Part shown: positions 1-6,463 of the stretch, one piece after another
Layout: every line of letters starts with the position of its first letter
Position numbering within the stretch: the first letter of the stretch is position 1
Source of the DNA: Flavisolibacter sp.
GTDB taxonomy: Bacteria > Bacteroidota > Bacteroidia > Chitinophagales > Chitinophagaceae
NCBI GenBank assembly: GCA_025936195.1
Contig: JAICTW010000072.1
Span: 1 to 8,507, forward strand
DNA length: 8,507 nucleotides
Direction of reading: 5' to 3'
Notes under the pieces: model-generated
Told to the model about the DNA's origin: nothing
The model's input: only the letters and a program-made list of their open reading frames with translations
Database searches by the model: none
Made by a program: the position numbers and the translations under genes

Positions 1-90
1 AACAATCAGCCGCACGGAAAAGAAACGTATGATGAAGTGGTTGACTGGTTGATCGCTTACATGAAAAAATATGGGAAGGGTTCGTTGTGA
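1..90 (+). CDS. 3' end of an unidentified protein (partial)
   Basis: An open frame enters from the left edge and stops at TGA 88-90, giving 29 visible residues that end in DWLIAYMKKYGKGSL. The charged, amphipathic C-terminal helix with a preceding HGKETYDEV would fit the end of an alpha/beta hydrolase or another globular cytoplasmic enzyme, but the fragment is too short to name. The frame lies on the same strand as the dehydrogenase that follows and is separated from it by 86 bases of repeat-like spacer. That it is a real gene end is likely, because codon use resembles the neighbours and the next annotated gene starts shortly afterwards; its function is unknown. Confidence 0.55.
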   Translation, partial: NNQPHGKETYDEVVDWLIAYMKKYGKGSL

Positions 91-99
91 GGGAAGCAC

Positions 100-155
100 G
101 TTACAAGTTTCAGCTTACATACTGCCTGAAACATGCAACATGTAACCTGAAACTT
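100..155. repeat. Iterated-word spacer with 9-bp inverted repeat
   Basis: The spacer is built from a few short words. AAGTTTCAG (105-113) is an exact inverted repeat of CTGAAACTT (147-155). CCTGAAAC occurs at 125-132 and 146-153. GTTAC (100-104) is inverted at 142-146, and ACATG (131-135) pairs with CATGT (139-143). I recall similar CTGAAAC/GTTACA word arrays between genes in other Bacteroidota; that is memory, not a search result. Confidence 0.5.
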
Positions 156-158
156 CAT

Positions 159-166
159 TAGGTTTG
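159..166 (+). promoter_or_regulatory. Candidate -7 box (TAGGTTTG) for the SDR gene
   Basis: TAGGTTTG matches the Bacteroidota -7 consensus TAnnTTTG exactly and ends 10 bases before the ATG at 177. No TTG -33 element is seen at the expected distance upstream, and the leader would be only a few bases long, so the assignment is tentative. Confidence 0.35.
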
Positions 167-176
167 CGCACGAATT

Positions 177-986
177 ATGGCAAACTTTTTTTTGAACAAA
201 GTGGCTGTTGTTACCGGCGGCACTGATGGAATTGGAAAAGCATTGGTGGATGCATTGCTGGCACAGGGAGCCAAGGTCTCCACATGTGGCCGTCAACACG
301 ATAAATTATACCAACTGCAATCTGAATATCCCTCCTACCCTTTGCATACGGTTGTTGCAGATGTGAGTAGCGAAAACGACTGCAGGCATTTTATTGAATC
401 AACACTGAAGGTTTTTGGAAGTATTGACATTCTTATCAACAACGCAGGCATTTCCATGCGGTCCTTGTTTAAGGATGTAGATGTAGATGTGATCAGGAAA
501 CTTTTGGACATCAATTTTTTCGGCGCCGTGTACTGCACCAAGTATGCTTTAAATTCATTGATAGAAAGAAAAGGAACCATCGTTGGGATTTCTTCCATTG
601 CCGGCTACAGAGGCTTGCCGGGAAGAAGCGGTTATTCTGCTTCCAAATTTGCTTTACAGGGCTGGCTGGAAGCCATCAAAACAGAACTGGCCGGTGATGG
701 TGTGCATGTAATGTGGGTGAGTCCCGGATTTACCACTTCCAATATTCGCAACGCAGCTTTAACTGAAAAAGGAAAACGTCAGGGCGAGAGTCCGATGGAT
801 GAAAACCAAATGATGACCGCCGAAGAATGTGCTCAACGTATTTTACATGCAATACAAAAAAGAAAGAGATCAGTGGTGATGACCTTTACAGGGAAGGAAA
901 CCGTGTTCATGCAAAAATTCTTTCCGGGACTGGCCGATAAATTCATTAGAAAGTTCTACTTTAAGGAAGGAAAGTTGATCAAATAA
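177..986 (+). CDS. SDR family NAD(P)-dependent oxidoreductase
   Basis: A 269-residue classical short-chain dehydrogenase/reductase, within the usual 250-280 range and apparently complete. The N-terminal Rossmann fold carries the glycine motif TGGTDGIG (13-20). Arg39 follows the second strand (CGR, 37-39), which favours NADP(H) over NAD(H). Asp62 sits at the adenine-binding position, NNAG is at 88-91, and the catalytic tetrad reads Asn113, Ser140, Tyr153 and Lys157 (YSASK). After Tyr/Lys comes the usual PG segment (VSPGFTTSNI) and a basic C-terminal tail. The overall pattern resembles DHRS7-like SDRs, which reduce carbonyls or oxidise alcohols; the substrate cannot be read from sequence. It has no signal peptide, so it should be cytoplasmic. 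A DUF62 protein follows after 44 bases on the same strand, suggesting one transcript. The ATG at 177 is the only sensible start, since the glycine motif begins 12 residues later. Confidence 0.9.
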   Translation: MANFFLNKVAVVTGGTDGIGKALVDALLAQGAKVSTCGRQHDKLYQLQSEYPSYPLHTVVADVSSENDCRHFIESTLKVFGSIDILINNAGISMRSLFKDVDVDVIRKLLDINFFGAVYCTKYALNSLIERKGTIVGISSIAGYRGLPGRSGYSASKFALQGWLEAIKTELAGDGVHVMWVSPGFTTSNIRNAALTEKGKRQGESPMDENQMMTAEECAQRILHAIQKRKRSVVMTFTGKETVFMQKFFPGLADKFIRKFYFKEGKLIK

Positions 987-1030
987 TTTTCAGGAATTCC
1001 AAATCCTAAATTCGAAATTCTGAATCGTTC
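987..1030. repeat. AATTC/AAATCC low-complexity spacer
   Basis: The 44 bases between the SDR and DUF62 genes consist almost entirely of variations on AATTC and AAATTC (GAATTCC, AAATTCG, AAATTCT), with the small palindromes GAATTC and TTCGAA. I recall this type of word-array spacer from intergenic DNA of other Bacteroidota. No promoter or terminator is evident, which is consistent with read-through between the flanking genes. Confidence 0.4.
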
Positions 1031-1861
1031 ATGCCCTTAGTGACGCTTACATCGGATATTGGTGAACAAGATTATCTTGTTGGTGCCGTTAAGGGACGGT
1101 TGCTTCGCATTAATCCTGAATTCCAGATCGTTGATATTACACACAAGCTCTCCCCTTTCAATTATCCTCAGGCAGCTTATGTATGCAGAAACGCCATCAA
1201 AAATTTTCCGGAGTTTACGTTTCACATTGTGCTGGTGAATTTGTTTGATTCCAAGCCCGAACAATTATTGCTTGCTTTTCATAAAGATCAATATCTTCTT
1301 TGCGCCGATAATGGTTTGATGGGAATGATACTGGAAGAAAAACCCGAAATGGTGATTGGTGTTCCGCTGGAGAAAACGGCTATCAAAAATACCTTGTATT
1401 GCATTGATGTTGCCGCCAAAGCCATCACTCAATTACTGAACGGACAGCCGGTACAGAGCATTGGTATTCCGGATACTTCCTACATCGAAAAAAATCCGTT
1501 GCGCCCAACACAGGGAGAAGACTGGATAGAAGGACAAATTATTTTCATTGACAATTTTGAAAATGTAATTGTAAACATCACACAGGAACAATTTGAGCAG
1601 CAACGAAAAGGCCGCCGTTTTAAAATTGTTTTTAAAAGAGATGAAATGATCGAACGCATCAGCGGTTCGTACGCTGATGTTCCGCAAGGCGAAAAATTAG
1701 TCATGTTCAACAGCGCAGGCTATATGGAAATAGCGATCAATAAAGGCAATGCTGCCGGTTTGTTTGGATTGCGCGGATACAATGAAGGAAGTAACGGGCA
1801 GATTTCATCAATGGTACAAAGCAGATTGTTTTATCAAACAGTGAAAGTTTTTTTTGATTGA
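1031..1861 (+). CDS. DUF62 / SAM hydroxide adenosyltransferase-like protein, catalytic triad apparently degenerate
   Basis: A 276-residue protein with the architecture of the DUF62 family (SAM hydroxide adenosyltransferases, fluorinases, chlorinases). It has an N-terminal TLTSDIGEQDYLVGAVKG segment (5-22), VDITH (34-38), ADNG (92-95), and a C-terminal domain with FIDNFENVIVNI (172-183) and a GEKLVMFNSAGYMEIA-type segment. Characterised hydroxide adenosyltransferases split SAM into adenosine and methionine with an Asp-Arg-His triad, in which Asp and Arg lie in a VVDPGVGTxR-type segment and His in FHGRD. Here the first segment reads LVNLFDSKPEQL (68-79) and the second LYCID (122-126), so the positions seem to be Asn70, Glu77 and Tyr123. 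Family membership is clear; activity is doubtful. It has no signal peptide. Starts at the first ATG, with the domain beginning immediately. Probably transcribed with the upstream SDR. Confidence 0.85.
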   Translation: MPLVTLTSDIGEQDYLVGAVKGRLLRINPEFQIVDITHKLSPFNYPQAAYVCRNAIKNFPEFTFHIVLVNLFDSKPEQLLLAFHKDQYLLCADNGLMGMILEEKPEMVIGVPLEKTAIKNTLYCIDVAAKAITQLLNGQPVQSIGIPDTSYIEKNPLRPTQGEDWIEGQIIFIDNFENVIVNITQEQFEQQRKGRRFKIVFKRDEMIERISGSYADVPQGEKLVMFNSAGYMEIAINKGNAAGLFGLRGYNEGSNGQISSMVQSRLFYQTVKVFFD

Positions 1862-1910
1862 GAATTGAATGCGACCTTAATTATTGGAAGACTTATTTTG
1901 GCCGGTCTGC

Positions 1911-2257
1911 ATTGCTACTATGTGATTGAAGTTGCGACGCTCCGTTCCGGGTTCTTATCTCTTATCAGCACTTGCAAAGTGCATTACTGTTTTCAATCAT
2001 TCTTTTGTTGTTAGAGTTTTTTCAGTACGCAGAACCCGCGGAGTCCCCGATAGGTATCGTGACCACAGAACACAAATAATTTCTCCCTGCGGTCTTTGCG
2101 TCTTCTTTGGGTCCTTTGCGGCGCTGAAGTATTTCGAACAGAAAACTGTTGAGTATTGTAATGACACTTACACAATGCTGAATAGGATTATGGAATGATG
2201 CAGCGTGCGATGGCGCCTGCTGCGCCACAGGCCACAACAGACGATTGCAGTAGCAAT
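1911..2257. repeat. Possible degenerate element bounded by ATTGCTACT inverted repeat
   Basis: ATTGCTACT (1911-1919) is an exact inverted copy of AGTAGCAAT (2249-2257), and the two enclose the structured repeat block. Similarity between the arms continues only patchily inward (for example GTTG in both). It could be a decayed non-coding mobile element or a chance 9-mer; no target duplication or transposase is seen. Confidence 0.25.
2027..2121. repeat. Inverted, iterated CTTTGCG-type intergenic repeat
   Basis: The left arm at 2027-2043 (ACGCAGAACCCGCGGAG) is an imperfect inverted copy of the right arm at 2083-2101 (CTCCCTGCGGTCTTTGCGT), with about 40 bases between them. The right side iterates the word as CTTTGCG (2094-2100), CTTTGGG (2105-2111) and CTTTGCG (2114-2120), roughly every 10 bases. 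This strongly recalls the dispersed CTCTGCG/CTTTGCG intergenic repeats known from many bacterial genomes. Transcribed, it could form a long imperfect hairpin. It is not coding. Confidence 0.55.
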
Positions 2258-2421
2258 ACAGCTAAGTACATAATACATCCAGCTAACTTTTCAAAGATTT
2301 CTTTCAAACAAAAAGGCTTCCATCTCTTTCAACTTTTATTTAAGTCTTTCCTGCAATGAACAGAAAAAGTTTTCAAATTCAAGTTTCATTGTTCGTTAAA
2401 ACCTTGCTTGCTAAAATTAAA

Positions 2422-2442
2422 AACCCTCCAAAAAGGAGGGTT
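2422..2442 (-). terminator. Rho-independent terminator of the DUF4142 gene
   Basis: A perfect 8-bp stem, AACCCTCC (2422-2429) with GGAGGGTT (2435-2442), encloses a 5-base loop. On the minus strand it is followed by TTTAATTTT. It lies 21 bases beyond the stop of the minus-strand DUF4142 gene. The + strand side (CAATTATATTTT) is weaker but might also terminate. Confidence 0.85.
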
Positions 2443-2463
2443 CAATTATATTTTGATTTAATC

Positions 2464-3072
2464 TCATTTCATTGACTTCTTAATCGCCTGAATGGAATCC
2501 AAATGTTTTTGTAAAACAGGCAGTGTAGTTCCCGCCCATTGCTGCAATTGAGGATCATTGGCACCGGTAGATTCCTGCTTGAATTTGGCTACATCTTTCT
2601 GATGATCGTCCAACATCATGGAAACATATTTCTTATCGAAAGCAGCTCCACTTAATTTTTTTAAATCATCTACTTTCTTTTGCTCGTCTGCAGGCATTGA
2701 AGAAGGTAATGTTATACCATGACCGGAAGCATAGCTCTTCAGCTCATCATTAGCTTTGGAGTGATCGGTAACCATCATACTGCCAAAATCCTTTACTCTT
2801 TGGTTGGCTGCTTGTTGCTGAGCTACCTGGCCGGCCTCAACTTCCATCATGCCTCCTCCTGCTGCTTCCATTACAAAGGATGAGTCGTCCTTGCTCAGCG
2901 GTGTGTTGTTGGTAGCAGTGTTGGTAGTGTTAGCATTGGTAGTATTGTTTGTAGTGTCTCCGGTCATATTGCCGGAATCGGTACCGGTAGAACTTGTATC
3001 ACCGCTATTATTACAGGACCAGACCAAGGCAGCAGACAAACAAATGGCGAAAGAGAGAAGTTTCTTTTTCAT
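2464..3072 (-). CDS. DUF4142 domain lipoprotein (ferritin-like fold)
   Basis: A 202-residue envelope lipoprotein. The N-terminus has a lysine-rich start, a hydrophobic core and the lipobox VWSC, with Cys20 as the predicted lipidation site. Residues 21-58 form a Thr/Asn/Gly/Ser-rich tether, and about 60-198 match the DUF4142 pattern: a helical domain related to the ferritin-like fold with repeated TDH/DDH-type histidines, here His104 (VTDHSKAN), His157 (LDDHQKD) and His190 (LQKHLDS). No biochemical function is established for the family; members are often stress-associated in other bacteria. No acidic lipoprotein export signal follows the cysteine, so surface exposure cannot be claimed. The gene stands alone, divergent from the beta-lactamase-family gene across 182 bases, and ends at a strong terminator. 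No exact TAnnTTTG box is seen upstream; TAAATTTT on the minus strand near 3105-3115 is the nearest candidate. Confidence 0.9.
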   Translation of the reverse strand: MKKKLLSFAICLSAALVWSCNNSGDTSSTGTDSGNMTGDTTNNTTNANTTNTATNNTPLSKDDSSFVMEAAGGGMMEVEAGQVAQQQAANQRVKDFGSMMVTDHSKANDELKSYASGHGITLPSSMPADEQKKVDDLKKLSGAAFDKKYVSMMLDDHQKDVAKFKQESTGANDPQLQQWAGTTLPVLQKHLDSIQAIKKSMK

Positions 3073-3229
3073 AAAAAGTTTTTTGTGTGTTGGTTTACAA
3101 AAAATTTATGCCAGCGGTTTTATAATTCCCGCGTTTTGAAAAAGCGTTGATAACAATGGTTCTTTACAAAAAGAAGTGCAAATGAAAGTTTTTGTTTCGA
3201 GGAATTAATTCAGCATTATCAAAAAATAA

Positions 3230-3237
3230 TTACTTTG
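3230..3237 (+). promoter_or_regulatory. Candidate -7 box (TTACTTTG) for the serine hydrolase gene
   Basis: TTACTTTG differs from the Bacteroidota consensus TAnnTTTG at one position. Transcription would begin near 3243, which would leave a leader of about 12 bases before the ATG at 3255 and argues against the upstream TTG at 3192 as the start. No TTG -33 element is evident at the usual distance. Confidence 0.3.
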
Positions 3238-3254
3238 TTTCCATGTTTACCATT

Positions 3255-4772
3255 ATGAAAAAACTCTGCCTCTTTCTTTTACTAAGCAGTTTCTTCGGAC
3301 CTGCTTTTGCACAAACGCCATCGTTTATTCAGGATAGCCTTGACAGCTATATCAACAAGGGAATTAAAGACTGGAATATCCCTGGCTTGTCCATCGTAAT
3401 TGTAAAAGACGGGAAAGTAGTAGTGATGAAAGGCTATGGTGTAAGGGATATTCAATCGCAAAAACCGGTTGATGAAAATACCCTGTTCATGATTGCCAGC
3501 AATACCAAATTGTTTACCGGCACTTCGCTGGCCTTATTGGAATCAAGAGGCAAACTTTCGTTGAACGACAAGGTAACAAAATACTTTCCCGCTTACAGGC
3601 TATACGATACCGTTACTTCTAAATTGCTCTCTGTTCGCGATTTGCTTACACACCGCATCGGCACCAAAACATTTGAAGGTGATTTTACTTTTCTGAACAG
3701 TGCATTGAACCGTGAAGAGATCATGAAGCGGATGCGTTTACTAAAACCTTACCAGGTATTCCGCCAGGATTTCGGCTATTGCAATAGTTGCTTTATGACT
3801 GCGGGACAAATCATTCCGGTAGTTACGGGCAAGCAGTGGGAAAATTTTGTTCACGATACTATTATTGCTCCGTTGCAAATGAACAGCACTATGGTGCTTT
3901 CAACCGGAGTGGAAAAACAACCAAATGTAGCCACACCATATACTACTTCTTACACCAATCAATTAAACCAACTGCCTTATGATAACTGGAACAATCTGGC
4001 GCCTGCTGCAAGTATCATCAGCAATGTAAATGATCTTTCGCACTGGCTGTTGATGCAATTGGACAGCGGCCGTTACAATGGAAAGCAAATTATTCCCTGG
4101 CCTGCTATCCAAAAAACAAGAGATGTAAACATTGTTTTAAGCAGCCGCAAGTCTTCTCTTTATCCCATGCATTTCCGTGGTTACGGATTAGGTGTGTTTG
4201 TTGCTGACTATAATGGAAAGCAAATTTTTTGGCATACCGGCGGCGCCGATGGAATGGTGAGCAATGTTTGCTTTGTTCCCGAAGAAAAATTAGGTATTGC
4301 CATTCTTACCAATAACGATAATCAAAGCTTTTTTGAACTGTTGCGTTATCAAATTTTAGATGCTTACCTGGGAGTTCCTTATGTAAACCGAAGCATGCAG
4401 CAACTGGGGGGCTTTAACCGGGAGATGGAACAACAAATCAATGAGATCAGCACCTGGAAGGCAAGAGTAAAAGGCACCAAGCCTGAATTGCCCGTCACTT
4501 CTTATGCCGGTGTTTATTCCAATAAATTGTACGGCAATATTACTATCAGTCAAATAGGCAATCAACTGAAAATAAATTTTGGTACAAAACCCGATCTTTC
4601 TGCAACACTGGATTACATGGACAATGGTGAATGGTTAATGACTTATAACAATATTGCCTACGGGATCTTTTCTATAAAATTTGATATTGCCAATAGAAAA
4701 GTAAAATCAATTACCACCAAACAAAATCCATTTATAGAAATGGACCCGTACACATTTGTCAAAATAAAATGA
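3255..4772 (+). CDS. Secreted serine hydrolase, beta-lactamase/class C family, with DUF3471-like C-terminal domain
   Basis: A 505-residue exported protein counted from the ATG at 3255, chosen because it gives a textbook signal peptide (MKKLCLFLLL, cleavage probably after AFA at 17-19); the frame is open further upstream, to a TTG at 3192. The catalytic domain (about 24-390) has the three landmarks of the class C beta-lactamase/DD-peptidase fold: SNTK (Ser82 nucleophile, Lys85), YCN (Tyr175, Asn177) and HTGG (327-330). LLTHRIG (130-136) resembles the family's LLTHRTG. A C-terminal beta-rich domain (about 405-505, YAGVYSNKLYG) resembles DUF3471, common in these non-beta-lactamase relatives. Members act as esterases, D-amino-acid peptidases or cell-wall peptidases, so true beta-lactam hydrolysis is not implied. 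Expected location is the periplasm. It converges with hutH, 69 bases between the stops. Confidence 0.9.
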   Translation: MKKLCLFLLLSSFFGPAFAQTPSFIQDSLDSYINKGIKDWNIPGLSIVIVKDGKVVVMKGYGVRDIQSQKPVDENTLFMIASNTKLFTGTSLALLESRGKLSLNDKVTKYFPAYRLYDTVTSKLLSVRDLLTHRIGTKTFEGDFTFLNSALNREEIMKRMRLLKPYQVFRQDFGYCNSCFMTAGQIIPVVTGKQWENFVHDTIIAPLQMNSTMVLSTGVEKQPNVATPYTTSYTNQLNQLPYDNWNNLAPAASIISNVNDLSHWLLMQLDSGRYNGKQIIPWPAIQKTRDVNIVLSSRKSSLYPMHFRGYGLGVFVADYNGKQIFWHTGGADGMVSNVCFVPEEKLGIAILTNNDNQSFFELLRYQILDAYLGVPYVNRSMQQLGGFNREMEQQINEISTWKARVKGTKPELPVTSYAGVYSNKLYGNITISQIGNQLKINFGTKPDLSATLDYMDNGEWLMTYNNIAYGIFSIKFDIANRKVKSITTKQNPFIEMDPYTFVKIK

Positions 4773-4788
4773 CAAGGTTCCACTTTGT
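4772..4788 (-). terminator. Weak hairpin between convergent genes
   Basis: ACAAGG (4772-4777) pairs with CTTTGT (4783-4788) through six pairs including one G-U, with a 5-base loop. Read on the minus strand it is followed by CATTTTATTTT, so it could terminate hutH transcription. The stem is short and overlaps the end of the opposing gene, so the call is tentative. Confidence 0.3.
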
Positions 4789-4841
4789 AAAAAATTAAAA
4801 CCAGCAAGGAAAAAGAAATTCAGAGCTTCTTATTTGTTTTA

Positions 4842-6404
4842 TCAAACGGTGAATTGTTCAAAGCCTTTGTTCAATTCAATTCCTTTTGACGAAGCAAATT
4901 CATTTACATTCTTTACAAAGGAGAAATCGCAAATGATATTTTTGATGGCATTGATATCATTCGCAAAAATTCTGTCCTCTTCTGCAAAGCCAACAAACCT
5001 GCGAACATATTCATGTGCAAACTCCAGTGGCGAACTGCTTTTCAAAGGCCTCCTGAATTCAATAGCCTGGCAGGCACAAAGCAATTCAATGGCCAGAATG
5101 TATTCCAGATTATCCAACACACGGTTTAGTTTTCTTCCGCTGATGCTTCCCATACTTACGTGATCTTCCTGTCCTAAGGACGTGGGAATGCTATCGGCGC
5201 TTGCCGGAAAGCAAAGTGTTTTATTTTCAGTAACGAGTGCTGCCGTTGTGTATTGAGGGATCATAAAGCCGCTGTTCAATCCAACGTTATTCATCAACAA
5301 CATGGGCAAACCCCATTTTCCTTCCAGCAATAAATAACAACGGCGGTCGGAAATGTTCCCGATTTCTGCAGCAGCAAAACAATTATAATCCAAGGGCAGC
5401 GCCAATGGCTGTCCGTGAAAATTGCCTCCACTGATGGTATCATCTTCTCCCAATACAATTGGATTGTCCGTAACCGAATTTGCTTCAATCTCTGTTAGCT
5501 CTTTTAAATGCAGCCATGCGTTTCGTGAAGCACCGTGCACCTGCGGCATGCATCGAAGTGAATAAGGGTCCTGCACTCTCCCGCAATCCACATGACTTTG
5601 CATAATGTCAGATCCTTTCAACAAAAGACGAAGCCGTTGGGCCACCAATTCATTCCCTTTATAAGGTCGCAGTCGATGCAGTCGTTCATCAAACGGCGCT
5701 TTCGTTCCTGTCAATGCTTCCAAACTCATAGCACCAATAATATCGGCGGCTTCCAAACAATTCTGTAAGCGTTGAACTGCTTTGATGGCGAAGGATAAAA
5801 TGAATTGCGTTCCGTTGATCAATGCCAATCCCTCTTTCGGCCCTAATTGAATTGGCGACAGACCAAATTGATGAAGCAATTCAGAAGAAGCATATTTTTT
5901 GTCTTTATAAATCACTTCTCCTAAACCGATCAAAGGCAAAAACAAATGAGCTAACGGAGCCAGATCACCGGATGCGCCAACGCTACCTTTTTCGGGAACA
6001 ACAGGAATGATATTGCTTTCAATATGCCATAAAATTCTTTCAATGGTTGAAAGTTGCACGCCTGAATATCCCTGCGACAAAGCATGCACTTTTGTGATCA
6101 GCATCAATTTTGCGATCTCCACCGGAATGGGTTCTCCCACTCCTACGCTATGGCTTTGTAAAATTTTATATTGGAGCGTGGCCGTGTCTTCTTCGCTGAT
6201 CTTTGTATTGGCCAGAATTCCGAAACCGGTGGTTACTCCGTAAACTGTTTTACCAGCATCTATCATTTCCCGAACGTACTGGTAGCTCTTTTCAATCTTC
6301 GCCTTTACTTCAGCACTGATGATTCCCTGAAACGAGCCTTCAGCCAGTAATAGCGCCTTTTGAACTGTAAGATGATCGCTTCCGTAGAAAAATTCTTTAT
6401 TCAT
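4842..6404 (-). CDS. hutH: Histidine ammonia-lyase
   Basis: A complete 520-residue enzyme of the aromatic amino acid ammonia-lyase family; bacterial HutH is usually close to 510. It converts L-histidine to trans-urocanate and ammonia, the first step of histidine degradation, in the cytoplasm. The MIO electrophile forms from Ala144-Ser145-Gly146 (GSVGASGDLAPLAH). Active-site positions known from the Pseudomonas enzyme are all present: Tyr55, His85, Asn197 (LALINGTQ), Gln278, Tyr281, Arg284, Phe329 (GGNFHG) and Glu413 (GQEDHVSMGS). The Ser-His pair at 84-85 is typical of histidine rather than tyrosine or phenylalanine lyases, so the substrate call is fairly secure. No hutU, hutI or hutG is nearby, so the rest of the pathway must be elsewhere if it exists. 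A hypothetical gene diverges from its start across 57 bases; TATTTTCG on the minus strand (6415-6422) is a weak promoter candidate. Confidence 0.95.
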   Translation of the reverse strand: MNKEFFYGSDHLTVQKALLLAEGSFQGIISAEVKAKIEKSYQYVREMIDAGKTVYGVTTGFGILANTKISEEDTATLQYKILQSHSVGVGEPIPVEIAKLMLITKVHALSQGYSGVQLSTIERILWHIESNIIPVVPEKGSVGASGDLAPLAHLFLPLIGLGEVIYKDKKYASSELLHQFGLSPIQLGPKEGLALINGTQFILSFAIKAVQRLQNCLEAADIIGAMSLEALTGTKAPFDERLHRLRPYKGNELVAQRLRLLLKGSDIMQSHVDCGRVQDPYSLRCMPQVHGASRNAWLHLKELTEIEANSVTDNPIVLGEDDTISGGNFHGQPLALPLDYNCFAAAEIGNISDRRCYLLLEGKWGLPMLLMNNVGLNSGFMIPQYTTAALVTENKTLCFPASADSIPTSLGQEDHVSMGSISGRKLNRVLDNLEYILAIELLCACQAIEFRRPLKSSSPLEFAHEYVRRFVGFAEEDRIFANDINAIKNIICDFSFVKNVNEFASSKGIELNKGFEQFTV

Positions 6405-6443
6405 AATCAGGTATCGAAAATAATTTTTATTTTACAGCCGTAA

Positions 6444-6463
6444 GAACCAATATTCGAACCAAT
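6444..6463 (+). repeat. Direct repeat GAACCAAT x2 at the start of the hypothetical gene
   Basis: GAACCAAT occurs at 6444-6451 and 6456-6463, a 12-base period, with the second copy overlapping the ATG at 6462. It could be an operator or a chance duplication. Confidence 0.25.

Larger units (their letters stand above)
1862..2421. other. Gene-poor spacer of about 560 bases
   Basis: No convincing protein gene lies between the DUF62 stop and the terminator at 2422. Open frames exist, such as 1926-2198 on the + strand and a 53-codon frame from ATG 2198 to TGA 2359, but they run through repeat sequence and show abrupt composition shifts, with a GC-rich part near 2200-2250 and an AT-rich part after 2280. 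The stretch contains an inverted CTTTGCG-type repeat, a 9-bp bounding inverted repeat, a hairpin GCACTT/AAGTGC (1968-1982) and another GGCGC/GCGCC around 2212-2226. From 2290 to 2421 I see only AT-rich sequence. Confidence 0.6.

Noticed and set aside
1926..2198. Plus-strand 90-codon frame
   Set aside because: Most of its length is a read-through of the inverted CTTTGCG repeat; it has no domain-like pattern and odd composition.
2198..2359. Plus-strand 53-codon frame starting at ATG 2198
   Set aside because: Composition switches midway from GC-rich to AT-rich and the first part overlaps the bounding repeat; no motif supports it as a protein.
3192..3254. Upstream TTG start for the serine hydrolase, adding 21 residues
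   Set aside because: It would bury the signal peptide behind a polar extension and lies upstream of the candidate promoter box; ATG 3255 gives a normal signal peptide.
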